This document shows, piece by piece, positions 34,244 through 47,309 of a stretch of DNA of 64,000 bases. A program made the translations under genes and the position numbers. Every line of letters starts with the position of its first letter. The stretch's first letter is position 1. The notes under the pieces were generated by a model. The model did no database searches. It saw only the letters and a list, made by a program, of their open reading frames with translations, and had not been told where the DNA came from. The DNA is from Astropecten irregularis (Eukaryota; Echinodermata; Asteroidea; Paxillosida; Astropectinidae): the NCBI GenBank assembly GCA_963971285.1, contig OZ020258.1, positions 6,138,001-6,202,000 on the forward strand. The letters run 5' to 3'.

Positions 34244-35635
34244 TTATTATTATACCTTCGCACTTTTTGCTTCCATAGCTTTGTGTGATAAGTTTGTTTA
34301 TTCCTAATCTTTTATAACCTTTTTCTGGTAAGCTTATATGTGGTATCTTATGAAAGCTTATAAGCTGAAGTTAATCCTAAGACTGGGTTTGTTAAAATTC
34401 TTAATTAATTAGTCATGTGACAGTCATTTGAATATTTAATTAGTAAATTTTGTTCGCAGCATATCTCGAGAACGACAAATGCTACGGACATGATTCTTTT
34501 TGCAAAAGCTTGGTTATATCATGCAGTTGTGCATGCTGCCACGAAAATGACCGTGACGTCATTATGAAGTCATCATGACGTCATCGAACTCGAAATGTGT
34601 GTTTCCTATTTAAAGATAAGTAATTTGTTGATTTTTTTCTACGGTTAATTCTAAAATTTACTTAAAATCATTTGTCGGAGAATGGTACATTGAGATTGGA
34701 GTTACTGATGGAATTGCTACGTGAAACATTAACGACTGATTGTTAAAATACACCTTTTAGGCCTTATTCCTCAAAAAGAAAGAATAAACTCCCGCTTTGT
34801 GTAACGTCTCGTGACCATGGCTTGAGATATGAAAATACACGTAGATCGGGGTCGATAGAAGAAGATCAATAGCGCCACCTATAGCATTTTAACTTAAATT
34901 GTGACAAATGACAGAGCTGCATCCGGCCGAATCTGTTGAGGATCGGTCTCTGTTCCATGAAATTGACCGTGACGTCATGAAAAGGCTGAATTTTGTTTGC
35001 ATCATATCTCGAGAACAACAAGTGCTATGGTAATGATTCTTTTTGCAAAAGCTTTGTTAGATCGTGAAGATGTGCATGCGACTGTGAAAATAAGTGTGAT
35101 GTCATAATGATGTCATAAAAAGCTAAAATTGTATTTCATATCGTAAAGAATGTCTGATCGTCATGAAACTTAGTAGGTGTGACGTCTGTGCTACCCCAAG
35201 CATGTTTTAGTGATGACTTTGTTATGACCTAGAAGTAAAGGGTTAAATTCTTAATTAATTAAGCACGTGACAACTCATTTGAATAGCATTTAATCAGTAA
35301 ATTTTGTTTACAGCATATCTCGAGAACGAAAAATGCTATGACAGTGATTCTTTTTGTAAAAAATAGGTTAAATCTTGTAGTTGTACATGCTGCTATGAAA
35401 ATGAACATGACGTCATCATGACGTCATCAAAAGGCTGATTTTTGTCTCTAGCATATCTCGTGAACAACAAAATGCTATGGAGATAATTCTTTTTGCAAAA
35501 GCTTTGTTAAATCCTCTAGATAGCATGTTTTTTTTTAATTGAGCGTGACGTCATCATGACGTCATCAGAGCTTATAAAACTGATCAAATAAGTCGGAACA
35601 GCTCCGTGTTCGTTCACGAACACTGAAATGTCTAG
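34244..35635 (+). mobile_element. Headless Helentron-like body B
   Basis: Starts directly in a TTATTATTA tract without a head and ends GTCGGAACAGCT, hairpin GTGTTCGTtCACGAACAC, CTAG. Contains a diverged copy of the exon-like block also found at 38570 and 47155. Confidence 0.75.
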
Positions 35636-36869
35636 TTATTATTATTATTATTATTATTATTATACTTTATCACCCAAAGTTTGTTTATTCCTGATCTCTT
35701 ACTTAGCTTCTTCTGATCCGCTTAAATGAGGTATCATATGAAAGCTTATAAGCTGAAGTTAATCCTAAGACTGAGTTTGTTAATTAATTATGCACGTGAC
35801 AGCTCATTTGCATATTTAATTAGTCAACTTTGTTAGCAGCGTATCTCGAAAACTACAAATGCTATGAAAATAATTCTTTTTCCAAAAACTTTGTAACATC
35901 ATGTAGTTGTGCATGCTGCCAAGAAATTTATAGTGACGTCATCATGACGTCATCAAAAATGCTGATTTCTATTATTAGCAGCATATCTCGAGAACGGTAA
36001 GTGCTACGGTAATGATTCTTTTTGTAAAAGCTTTATTGCATCATGTAGTTGTGCATGCTGCCCCGAAATTTACAGTGACGTCATCATGAAGTCATCAAAA
36101 AAGGTAATTTTTAATTCTTTAATAATTAAGCACGTGACAGCTCATTTAAATTTTTAATTAGTCAATTTTGTTAGCAGCGTATCTCGAGACCGACAAAGGC
36201 TATGAATATGATTCTTTTTGCAAAGGCTTAGTTACATCATGTAAGTGTGCATGCTGCCAAGAAATTTACCGTGACGTCATCATGACGTCATCAAAAATGC
36301 TGATTTTATTTTTAGCAGCATATCTCGAGAACTGTAAGTGCTACGGTAATGATTCTTTTTGTAAAAGCTTTGTTACATCATGTAGTTGTGCATGCTGCCC
36401 CGAAATTTATAGTGACGTCATCATGACGTCATCAAAAAAGGTTATTTTTAATTCTTTAATAATTAAGCACGTGACAGCTAATTTAAATTTTTAATTAGTC
36501 AATATCTCGAGACCGACAAAGGCTATGAATATGATTCTTTTTGCAAAGGCTTAGTTACATCATGTAAGTGTGCATGCTGCCAAGAAATTTACCATGACGT
36601 CATGACGTCATCAAAAATGCTGATTTTATTTTTAGCAGCATATCTCGAGAACGGTAAGTGCTACGGTAATGATTCTTTTTGTAAAAGCTTTGTTACATCA
36701 TGTAGTTGTGCATGCTGTTTTGAAATTAACTGTGACGTCAATATGACGTCATCAAAAGGCATAATTTATGTTTGCAGCATACATTGAGAATGACAAAAAT
36801 TACATGGTAATGATTCTTTTCACAAAAGCTTTGTTAGAAACTTTAGATGCATGACACACGCACTGCTTT

Positions 36870-37110
36870 GTAAATGAAATTAGGTCGTATATACGTATAA
36901 GCATTTCCACTTTTCCAGCCTCAGCAAGTGTTAGGATGTCGCACACCAATATGGTTTTATAGATGTACTGGTAGCTGTGACTTTGTTGCAGCTGCCGTAA
37001 GAGAATTCCAGGAAGGCGATACATCACGTACGATGGTTTTAGCCATACACGATGGTAAAATCTTTGGCAAAACTTCAACAATTACTGAATTAGGAAAATC
37101 CGTCTGTTGA
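36870..37110 (+). pseudogene. Exon-like fragment carried by element C, function unknown
   Basis: A splice-acceptor-like CACTTTTCCAG is followed by a frame including CRTPIWFYRCTGSCDFVAAA and TMVLAIHDGKIFGKTSTITE, then LGKSVC and a stop (ORF from 36928). The family is not recognised. A second copy at 45541-45765 has an in-frame stop and several replacements, so it behaves as a captured, decaying fragment. Confidence 0.45.
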
Positions 37111-37144
37111 AACCATAATTAGGCTTTTCAGAATGATTCACCAA

Positions 37145-38095
37145 ATGTTTTTTGAGGTGACGAAATGTTTGCGAGTTGACGTAATGTTTGCGAGTTGACG
37201 TAATGTTTGCGAGTTGAGGCAATGTTATAGAGTTGACGTAATGTTTGTGAGTTGACGTAATGTTTGCGAGTTGACGTAATGTTTGCGAGTTGAGGCATTG
37301 TTTTAGAGTTGACGCAATGTTTGCGAGTTGAGGCAATGTTTTCGGGTTGACGCAATGTTTTCGAGTTTACGGAATGTTTTCGAGTTGACGTAATGTTTGC
37401 GAGTTGGCGCAGTGTTTTAGAGTTGACGCAATGTTTTCGAGTTTACGGAATGTTTTCGAGTTGACGTAATGTTTGCGAGTTGAGGTAATGTTTGCGAGTT
37501 GAGGCATTGTTTTAGAGTTGACGTAATGTTTGCGAGCTGAGGCAATGTTTTCGAGTTGACGAAATGTTTGCGACTTGACAAAATGTTTTCGGGTTGACGC
37601 AATTTTTTCGAGTTTACGGAATGTTTTCGAGTTGACGTAATGTTTGCGAGTTGGCGCAGTGTTTTAGAGTTGACGCAATGTTTGCGAGTTGAGGCAATGT
37701 TTTCGACTTGGCGCAATTAATGTTTGCGAGTTGACATAATGTTTGCGAGTTGAGGCAATGTTTTAGAGTTGACGTAATGTTTGCGAGTTGAGGCAATGTT
37801 TTAAAGTTGACGCAATGTTTGCGAGTTGACGCAATGTTTGCGAGTTGACGTAATGTTTGCGAGTTTACGCAATGTGTTTGAGTTGCCACAATGTTTTCAA
37901 GTTTATGTAATGTTTGCGAGTTGACACAAAGTTTTTGAGTTCACAATTGCGAGTTTATGTAATGTTTGCGAGTTTCTACGTAATGTTTGCGAGTTGACGT
38001 AATGTTTTCAAGTTTATGTAATGTTTTCAAATTGACACAATGTTTGCGAGTTGATGCAATGTTTTAGAGGTGACATAACGTTTTTGAGTTGACAA
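37145..38095. repeat. 19-bp minisatellite in element C (~50 units)
   Basis: The consensus is near GACGTAATGTTTGCGAGTT with frequent GAGGCAATG and TTTTAGAGTT variants. The 19-nt period yields 19-residue periodic frames on the minus strand (ASTRKH, NSQTLRQLAN), which are artefacts. Confidence 0.9.
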
Positions 38096-38534
38096 AATGG
38101 TAAAGTCACGGTAAAGGCAAGCATGGGCGCCAAAAAGTGCCAAAGATAGCCCAACGTGTGTGTTCTGGGTCTCAGGAATGTGCTGCTATGTATAAGAGGT
38201 AGGCCAGCAAGTACGTACATATATGACCAGGCACTGTTGCCACGGTAACAATTAGGTACGTGTGCAGTATACAAGGGCATACACATGACGTAGGATGTTG
38301 AAAGTACTGTAAAGTATCCATTATTTTACGTGTGGAGGTTGTGTTATCAGGCTTATTTTCATTACCCCAGTTTCATATACTTGTAAATTTTGAGAGCGAC
38401 AATTAAGTGGTACGAACTTGATTCTTTTATCTGTTATATCATGTAGTTGTGTATATGCTGCCACGAAAATGACTGTGACATCATTACGATATGTCTTGCT
38501 TCAAAATTTGGGTTTCCTATTTAAAGATACGTGA

Positions 38535-38723
38535 TTGGAAGATTTTTTGTCTACGGTTAATTCTAAAATGTCTGTGAATTACTTGAATAAAAATCATTTG
38601 TCGGAGAATGTGACATTGAGACTGAAGTCACTGATAGAATTGCTACGTGAAACATTAAAAACTGGAATACACCATACAGCCCTTATACCTCAAAACAAAA
38701 GAACAATCCTCCGCTTTGTGTGA
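38535..38723 (+). pseudogene. Coding-like block in element C, function unknown
   Basis: The frame contains NHLSENVTLRLK and LLRETLKT, then HHTALIPQNKR. Homologous DNA lies in B (~34650-34800), D (~40020-40190), F (~43025-43200) and H (47121-47309). Only C and H keep the whole frame open, and most C/H differences change amino acids, so selection for a protein is not supported. Possibly a captured exon. Confidence 0.4.
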
Positions 38724-39592
38724 CGTCTCGTGACCATGGCTTACGATACGAAGGTACACGTACGTAGATCGTGGTCGATCGGAGCATAGGATCGGAGGCA
38801 GAGCCATTTACGGCTCTGATCGGAGCACACCTGGCCAATAGCGCCACCAAGCATTTTAACGTTATAAAAAAGCTGATTTTTTGTTTGCAGTATATCTCGA
38901 GAACGACAAATGCTATGGTAATGATTCTTTTTGCAAAAGTTCTGTTAGATACTGAAGATGTGCATGCGGCAGTGAAAGTAAATGTGATGTCACCATGACG
39001 TCATAAAAAGCTGAATTTTATTCCATATCGTTATAAGAATGTCTGATTGTCAGGAAACTTGGTATGTGTGATGTCTGTGCTATATACTCCAGTAATGTTT
39101 TAGTAATGATTTATTATTTAGAATTAAATATTTTTTGGTAAATTGTCGAGATATGCTGGTAAATTTTACATCATGTAGTTGTGCATGCTGCCCCGAAATT
39201 TACAGTGACATCATCATGACGTCATCAAAAAAGGTACTTTTTGGTTAATAGCATTATATCTCGAGAACGGTAAGTGCTACGGTATCGGTTCTTTTTGTAA
39301 AAGCTTTGTTAGACCCTGTAGATTTGCATGATGTTGTGAATTAACTGTGACGTCATTATGACATCATCAAAATGCATAAGTTATGTTTGCAGCATATCTT
39401 GAGAATGACAAAAGCTATGGTAATGATTGTTTTCGCAAAAGCTTTGTTAGAAACTTTGGATGCACGCTGCTTTGTAAATGACCGTGACGTCATCATGACG
39501 TCATCGGAGTTTATAAAGCTGATCAAATAAGTCGGAACAGCTCCGTGTTCGTCCACGAACACTTAAAATGTCTAGTTATTATTATTATTATT

Positions 39593-40545
39593 AGCTGTTC
39601 CGACATTGCCGATGTCGGAACAGGTATTGTTTTCGTTCGAATTTTTCACTATTATTATTCTTTATCGTCCAGATTTTGTTTACAGTTTATCTCTTATAAG
39701 CTTCTTCCGATCAGCTTAGATGAGGTATCTTCTGAAAGCTTATAAGCTAAGGATCATTCTGGAACAGAGTTGTACAAATTCTTAATTAATTAGCCAAGTT
39801 ACAGTCATTTGAATATTTAATTAGTAAACTTTGTTCGCAGCATATCTCGAGAACGACAAATGCTACGGACATGATTTTTTTTGCAAAAGCTTGGTTATAT
39901 CATGTAGTTGTGCATGCTGCCACGAAAATGACCGTGACGTCATCATGAAGTCATCATGACGTCATCGAAATCGAAATTTGTGCTTCTTATTTAAAGATAA
40001 GTAATTTGTTGATTTTTTTTCTACGGTTAATTCAAAAATTTACTAAAAATCATTTGTCGGAGAATGTGACATTGAGATTGGAGTTACTGATGGAATTGCT
40101 ACGTGAAACATTAAAAACTGATTGTAAAAAAAAAAAAATTAGGCCTTATACCTCAAAAAGAATGAATAAACTCCCGCTTTGTGTTTTTGTGGCCATGAAT
40201 TGAGATACGAAGTACGTGCGCACACGTACTGTACACTGTACATGTACACACATGTGCATCCACACTGTACATGTACAGGATGTACATATCATGTACTGTA
40301 TCATGTACGTACACGTATTCGAATTATCCAAATAACTGACCGTAGTCAGAGCCGTTACTCCAAGCGATACGTTATGAATTTGGGGCTTCCAGAGCTTAAG
40401 GCTATGGTCCATATCCGTGGTGTTTCCGTGTTATTTCCAATGGAGCGCATAATTATAGCTCTAGACAACAGATTCGTATGCAGCCGCAGTTAACTTGAAA
40501 GAGTGCTTAAACTAGTCAGTGTACTCGTGGAGGAAGGAAATAATT
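39593..40545 (+). mobile_element. Helentron-like element D, 3' truncated
   Basis: Has a diverged head (CTGTTCCGACATTGCCGATG), a (TTA)n-like tract and body repeats. It lacks the 3' hairpin end and is cut by the head at 40546. A GTAC-rich stretch (TGTACATGTACA type) lies at about 40200-40320. Confidence 0.65.
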
Positions 40546-40656
40546 AGCTGTTCCGACATTTCTGATGTCGGAACAGGTTTTGTTTTTGTTCTGATTTTTA
40601 GCTGTTCCGACATTTCTGATGTCGGAACAGGTTTTGTTTTTCTTCTGATTTTTATT
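40546..40656 (+). repeat. Stack of two extra Helentron-like heads
   Basis: Head palindromes start at 40546 and 40600, immediately before the head of element A' at 40657. Confidence 0.85.
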
Positions 40657-41697
40657 AGCTGTTCCGACATTTCTGATGTCGGAACAGGTTTTGTTTTTCT
40701 TCTGATTTTTATTATTATTATACTTTATCACCCCAAATTTTGTTTATTCCTAATCTTTTATAATGTTTGTCTGGTCAGCTTATATGAGGTATCATATGAA
40801 AGCTTATAAGCTGAAGTTAATCCTAAGACTGAGTTTGTTAAATTTTTTAATTAATTAGGCACGTGACAGCTCATTTGCATATTTAATTAGTCAATTTTGT
40901 AACCAGCATATCTCGAGAACGACAAAGGCTATGAATATGATTTTTTTTGCAAAAGCTTAGTTACATCATGTAGTTGTGCATGCTGCCATAAAATTTACCG
41001 TGACGTCATCGTGACATCATGAAAAGGCTGTTTTCGTTAGGAGCAGATATCTTGATAACAACATGTGCCACGGTAATGATTATAATTATTGCTTATCTTT
41101 TCTTATCGTCTTCTGATTAGCTTAGGAAAGCTTATAAGCTAAGGATCATTCTGACACTGAGTTATAAAGATTCTTAATTAATTAGGCATGTGACAGCTCA
41201 TTTGCATAATTAATTAGTCAATTTTGTAACCAGCATATCTCGAGAACGACAAAGGCTATGAATATGATTCTTTTTGCAAAAGCTTTGTTACATCATGTAG
41301 TTGTGCATGCTGCCGTGAAATTTACCGTGACGTCATCATGACGTCATCTTAAATGCTGATTTTATTATTAGCAGTATATCTTGAGAACGGTAAGTGATAC
41401 GGTAATGGTTCTTTTTGTAAAAGCTTTGTAAGACCCTGTAGGTGTGCATGCTGTTGTGAAATTAACTGTGACGTCATTATGACGTCATCAAAAGGCATGA
41501 TTAATGTTTGCAGGATATCTTGAGAATGACAAAAGCTATGGTAATGATTCTTTTCGCAAAATCTGTGTTATAGCCTTTAGATATGCATGCTGCTTTGGAA
41601 ATGACCGTGACGTCATCATGACGTCATTGGAGCTTATAAAGCTGATCAAATAAGTCGGAACAGCTCCGTGTTCGTCCACGAACACTTAAATGTCTAG
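40657..41697 (+). mobile_element. Helentron-like element A' (complete, twin of A)
   Basis: Head, (TTA)n, body and 3' CTAG end as in element A. By eye the ~1.04 kb sequence is essentially identical to 33203-34243, including the odd ACATGTGCCACGG and CTTATCGTCTTCTG segments. Confidence 0.85.
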
Positions 41698-42642
41698 TTA
41701 TTATTATACTTTATCACCTCAAATTTTGTTTATTCCTAATCTTTTATAATGTTTGTCTGGTCAGCTTATATGAGGTATCATATGAAAGCTTATAATCTGA
41801 AGTTAATCCTAAGACTGAGTTTGATAAATTTATTAATTAATTAGGCACGTGACAGCTCATTTGCATATTTAATTAGTCAATTTTGTTCGCAGCATATCTT
41901 GAGAACGACAAAGGCTATGAATATGATTCTTTTTGCAAAGGCTTAGTAGCATCATGTAGTTGTGCATGCTACCAAGAAATGTACCGTGACGTCATCATGA
42001 CGTCATCAAAAATGCTGATTTTATTATTAGCAGCATATCTCGAGAACGGTAAGTGCTACGGTAATGATTCTTTTTGCAAAGGCTTAGTAGCAACATGTAG
42101 TTGTGCATGCTGCCAAAAAATTTACCGTGACGTCATCATGACGTCATTACAAATGCTGATTTTATTATTAGCAGCATATCTCGAGAACGGTAAGTGCTAC
42201 GGTAATGATTCTTTTTTTAAAAGCTTTGTTACATCATTTAGTTGTGCATGCTGCTCCGAAATTTACAGTGACGTCATCATGACGTCATCAAAAAAGGTAA
42301 TTTTTGGTTTATACCAGTATATCTCGAGAACGGTAAGTGCTACGGTATTGGTTCTTTTTGTAAAAGCTTTGTTAGACCCTGTATATTTGCATGCTGTTGT
42401 GAAATTAACCGTGACGTCATTATGACGTCATCAAAAGGCATAATTTATGTGCAAACAGAGAACATTGAGAATGGCAAAAGCTCCATGGGAACGATTCTTT
42501 TCACAAAAGCTTTGCAAGAAACTTTAGATGAACGCTGCTTTGTAAATGACCGTGACGTCATCATGACGTCATCGAAGCTTATAAAGCTGATCAAATAAGT
42601 CGGAACAGCTCCGTGTTCGTCCACGAACACTTAAATGTCTAG
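41698..42642 (+). mobile_element. Headless Helentron-like body E
   Basis: (TTA)n start, four ~130-bp internal repeats, 3' inverted 12-mer, hairpin and CTAG. The long frame at 41883-42425 is only the internal repeat read through. Confidence 0.75.
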
Positions 42643-43575
42643 TTATTATTATTATTATTATTTTTCTTTATCACCCAATTTTGTTTATTGTTTATCTCTT
42701 CTTATCTTCTTCTGATCAGCTTAGATGAGGTATCAAATGAAAGCTTATAAGCTAAGGATCATTCTGGAACAGAGTTGTACAAATTCTTAATTAATTAGCC
42801 AAGTTACAGTCATTTGAATATTTAATTAGTAAACTTTGTTCGCAGCATATCTCGAGAACGACAAATGCTACGGACATGATTTTTTTTGCAAAAGCTTGGT
42901 TATATCATGTAGTTGTGCATGCTGCCACGAAAATGACCGTGACGTCATCATGAAGTCATCATGACGTCATCGATTTCGAAATTTGTGCTTCTTATTTAAA
43001 GATAGGTAATTTGTTGATTTTTTTTCTACGGTTAATTCAAAAATTTACTAAAAATCATTTGTCGGAGAATGTGACATTGAGATTGGAGTTACTGATGGAA
43101 TTGCTACGTGAAACATTAAAAACCGACTGTAAACAAAAAACATTTTAGGCCTTATACCTAAAAAAGAATGAATAAACTCCCGCTTTGTGTGACGTCTCGT
43201 GACCTTGGCTTGAGATACGAAGGTACAGGGAGATCGGGGTCGATAGAAGCACAGTTATAGCGCCCCCAAGCATTTTAACTTAAATTGTGACAAGTGACAA
43301 AGGCTGCATCCGGCCGAAACTGTTAGAGGAGGTCTCCGTTCCATGAAATTGACTGTGACGTCATCATGACGTCATGAAAAGGCTGAATTTTGTTTGCAGC
43401 ATATCTCGAGAAGGACAAATGATATGGTAATGATTCTTTTTGCAAAAGCTTTATTAGATCCTCTAGATATGCATGGTAATGACAGTGACGTCACCATGAC
43501 GTCATCGGAGCTTATAAAGCTGACCTAATAAGTCGGAACAGCTCTGTGTTCGTCCACGAACACTTAAATGTCTAG
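42643..43575 (+). mobile_element. Headless Helentron-like body F
   Basis: (TTA)n start and standard 3' end (GCTCtGTGTTCG variant). Contains a copy of the coding-like block. Confidence 0.75.
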
Positions 43576-44374
43576 TTATTATTATACTTTATCACCCAAA
43601 GTTTGTTTATTCCTAATCTTCTATAATCTTGTTCTGGTCAGCTTATATGAGGTATCATATGAAAGCTTATAAGCTGAAGTTTATTAAAAGACTGAGTTTG
43701 TTAAAATTTTTAATTAATTAGGCACGTGACAGCTCATTTGCATATTTAATTAGTCAATTTTGTTAGCAGCATATCTTGAGAACGACAAAGGCTATGAATA
43801 TGATTCTTTTTGCAAAGGCTTAGTAGCATCATGCAGTTGTGCATGCTACCAAGAAATTTACCGTGACGTCATCATGACGTCATCAAAAATGCTGATTTTA
43901 TTATTAGCAGCATATCTCGAGAACGGTAAGTGCTACGGTAATGATTCTTTTTGTAAAAGCTTTGTTACATCATGTAGTTGTGCATGCTGCCCCGAAATAT
44001 ACAGTGACGTCATCATGACGTCATCAAAAAAGGTAATTTTTGGTTTATAGCAGTATATCTCGAGAACGGTAAGTGCTACGGTATTGGTTCTTTTTGTAAA
44101 AGCTTTGTTAGACCCTGTAGATTTGCATGCTGTTGTGAAATTTACTGTGACGTCATTATGACGTCATCAAAAGGCATAATTTATGTTTGCAGCATATCTT
44201 GAGAATGACAAAAGCTATGGTAATGATTCTTTTCACAAAAGCTTTGTTAGAAACTTTAGATGCACGCTGCTTTGTAAATGACCGTGACGTCATCATGACG
44301 TCATCGGAGCTTATAAAGCTTATCAAATAAGTCGGAACAGCTCCGTGTTCGTCCACGAACACTTAAATGTCTAG
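43576..44374 (+). mobile_element. Headless Helentron-like body G
   Basis: (TTA)n start, internal repeats and CTAG end; ~800 bp. Very similar to I and K. Confidence 0.75.
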
Positions 44375-45540
44375 TTATTATTAGCTGTTCCGACATTTCT
44401 GATGTCGGAACAGGTTTTGTTTTTGTTCTGATTTTAATTAGCTGTTCCGACATTTCCGATGTCGGAACAGGTATTGTTTTTGCTCATGTTTTCTCGCTCA
44501 ATAGCTTTGTGCACAAAGTTTGTTTATTCGTAATCTTTTATAATCTTTTTCTGGTGAGCTTATATGAGGTATCTTATGAAAGCTTATAAGCTGAAGTTAA
44601 TCCTAAGACTGAGTTTGTTAAAATTCTTAATTAATTAGTCACGTGACAGTCATTTCAATATTTAATTAGTAATTTTTGTTAGCAGCGTATCTCGAGAACG
44701 GCAGGTGGTACGGAATTAATTCTTTTTGCAAAAGCTTAGTAACACCCTGTAGATGTGCATGCTGCCATAAAATTTGTGACGTTACGTCATCATGACGTCA
44801 CCACCGGAAGTTGAATTTTGACTCGAAATAACTCAAAAACGAATGGATTTGGGCATTTAAAACCAACAGTTGAAAAGATAGAGACATGCTAGGGCTTTCA
44901 GAAAATATAAGTGATGACGTCATAAGGGTTACACAGCGCCCTCTACGGTTGATTAAAGATATACAGTGATTACGTAATCCGCAAAAAAACAACGGATTTC
45001 CGTGAAATTTGGTAAGTGTCAAGCACTGGAACACCTCCTTATGTTCGTGAAGTTTGAATGTGATGACGTCATTCTACCGGAAGTTATCTGATTTTAAAGG
45101 AAAAAATGACGTCATTGTTAAAATACTTTTTACTCGGTAACTGCATATGCCAAGAAAATAACTCTTTTTGCAAAAGCTTGTTTACATCCTTTAGTTGTGC
45201 ATGCTGCAATGAAAATGGCTGCGAAGTCATCATGACGTCATAAAACTGGCTGTTTTAAAGCCCGAGATCGAGGGCCCATAATGTATATGTGCATGGCCAT
45301 TATGGTATGTCTGTTTACGGGCTGTACCCTACATGTGGTACTCTTTACAGTGAATCCCCGAGACCCCGAATGAGCTGGGACTCATGGTTTATCTTAACAC
45401 GCCGGCTTCAAAGATCCAAAAATGAACAATGCAGAGTATAGCACAATATTTCTATAATATTTAACGAATGTTTTTGTGAAAAAAAATCAGAAATATGTCG
45501 TGTAATTAAGGTTATAACTCAAAAACACTATAAGGGCAAA

Positions 45541-45765
45541 TTAGGTCGTATACGTATAAGCATTTCCAGCCTCAGCAAGTGTTAGAATGTCGCACACCAA
45601 TATGGTTTTATAGATGTACTGGTAGCTGTGACTTTGTTGCAGCTGCCGTATGAGAATTCGAGGAAGGTGATACATCACGTACGATGGTTTTAGCCATACA
45701 CGATGGTAAAATCTTTGGCAAAACTTTAACAATTACTGAATTAGGAAAATCCGTCTGTTGAAACC
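45541..45765 (+). pseudogene. Second copy of the exon-like fragment, broken
   Basis: Matches 36885-37110 but has an in-frame stop (CGTAAGAG became CGTATGAG, shown as AAV*EF) and changes G to E, Q to E and S to L. Function unknown. Confidence 0.45.
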
Positions 45766-45794
45766 ATAATTAGGCTTTTCAGAATGATTCACAA

Positions 45795-46735
45795 AATGTT
45801 TTTTGAGGTGACGAAATGTTTGCGAGTTGACGTAATGTTTGCGAGTTGAGGCAATGTTTTTGAGTTGACGTAATGTTTGCGAGTTGGCGCAATGTTTTAG
45901 AGTTGACGTAATGTTTGCGAGTTGAGGCAATGTTTTCGAGTTAAAATGTTTGCTACTTGACAAAATGTTTTCGAGTTGGCGCAATGTTTGCGAGTTGGCG
46001 CAATGTTTTCGAGTTGACGTAATGTTTGCGAGTTTGCGCAATGTGTTAGAGTTGACGTAATGTTTGCGAGGGGAGGCAATGTTTCGAGTTGACGAAATGT
46101 TTGCTACTTGACAAAATGTTTTCGGGTTGACGCAATGTTTGTCAGTTTACGGAATGTTTTCGAGTTGACGTAATGTTTGCGAGTTGGCGCAATGTTTTAA
46201 AGTTGACGCAATGTTTGCGAGTTGAGGCAATATTTTCGAGTTAGCGCAATGTTTTCGAGTTGACGTAATGTTTGCGAGTTTGCGCAATGTGTTAGAGTTG
46301 ACGTAATGTTTGCGAGTTGAGGCAATGTTTTCGAGTTGACGAAATGTTTGCTACTTGACAAAATGTTTTCGGGTTGACGCAATGTTTGTGAGTTTACGGA
46401 ATGTTTTCGAGTTGACGTAATGTTTGCGAGTTGGCGCAATGTTTTAGAGTTGACGCAATGTTTGCGAGATGAGGCAATGTTTTTGAGTTGGCACAATGTT
46501 TGGGAGTTTGCCGAATGTTTCAGAGTTGACGCAATGTTTGCGAGTTGAGGCAATGTTTTCGAGTTGGCGCAATGTTTGCGAGCTAGTTGACACAATGTTT
46601 TTGAGTTGGCCCATTTAATGTTTGCGAGTTGACGTAATGTTTGTGATTTGAGGTAATGTTTGGGAGTTGACGTAATGTTTGCGAGTTGAGGCGATGTTTT
46701 AGAGTTGACGCAATGTTTGCGAGTTGACGCAATAG
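45795..46735. repeat. 19-bp minisatellite in element H (~49 units)
   Basis: Same motif and same relative place as in element C. Variants include TTTGCTACTTGACAAAATG. Confidence 0.9.
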
Positions 46736-47120
46736 TAAAGGCAAGCATGCTGGGCACCAAAAAGTGCCCAAAATGCTATGTAACAGGTAGGCCAGCAAGT
46801 ACATGACCAGGCACTGTTACCACGTCGGTAACAATTTAGGTACGTGTGTATACAACGGCATACAGACTAGTAGGATATTGAAAGTACTGCATGTAAAGTC
46901 TCCATTATTTTGCGTGTGGAGGTTGTGTTATCAGGCTTAGTTTCATTACCCCAGTTTCATATACTTGTAAATTTTGAGAGCGACAAGTGCTACGAACTTG
47001 ATTCTTTTATCTGTTATATCATGTAGTTGTAATTGTGTATGCTGGCACGAAAATGACTGTGACATCATAACGATATGTCATTGTCGTCGAAATTTGGGTT
47101 TCTTATTTAAAGATACGTGA

Positions 47121-47309
47121 TTGGAAGATTTTTTTTCTACGGTTAATACTAAGATGTCCGTGAATTACTTGCATAACAATCATTTGTCGGAGAATGTGAC
47201 ATTGAGACTGAAGTCAATGATAGAATTGCTACGTGAAACATTAAAAACTGAAATACACCATACAGCCCTTATACCTCAAAACAAAAGAATAATCTTCCAC
47301 TTTGTGTGA
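47121..47309 (+). pseudogene. Coding-like block in element H, function unknown
   Basis: Frame with MSVNYLHNNHLSENVTLRLK and HHTALIPQNKR, paralogous to 38535-38723. Not recognised as any family. Confidence 0.4.

Larger units (their letters stand above)
35636..39575 (+). mobile_element. Long headless Helentron-like body C (~3.9 kb) with minisatellite
   Basis: (TTA)n start, several ~130-bp internal repeats, an exon-like fragment (36870-37110), a 19-bp minisatellite (37145-38095), a second coding-like block (38535-38723) and a standard 3' end (GTCGGAACAGCT, hairpin, CTAG at 39572-39575). Collinear with element H. Confidence 0.75.

Noticed and set aside
37082-37889. Long minus-strand frames with ASTRKHCVNSKTLRQLANI-type repeats (also 45733-46804)
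   Set aside because: A 19-bp repeat gives a 19-residue period in any open frame. Low complexity, no start or domain logic.
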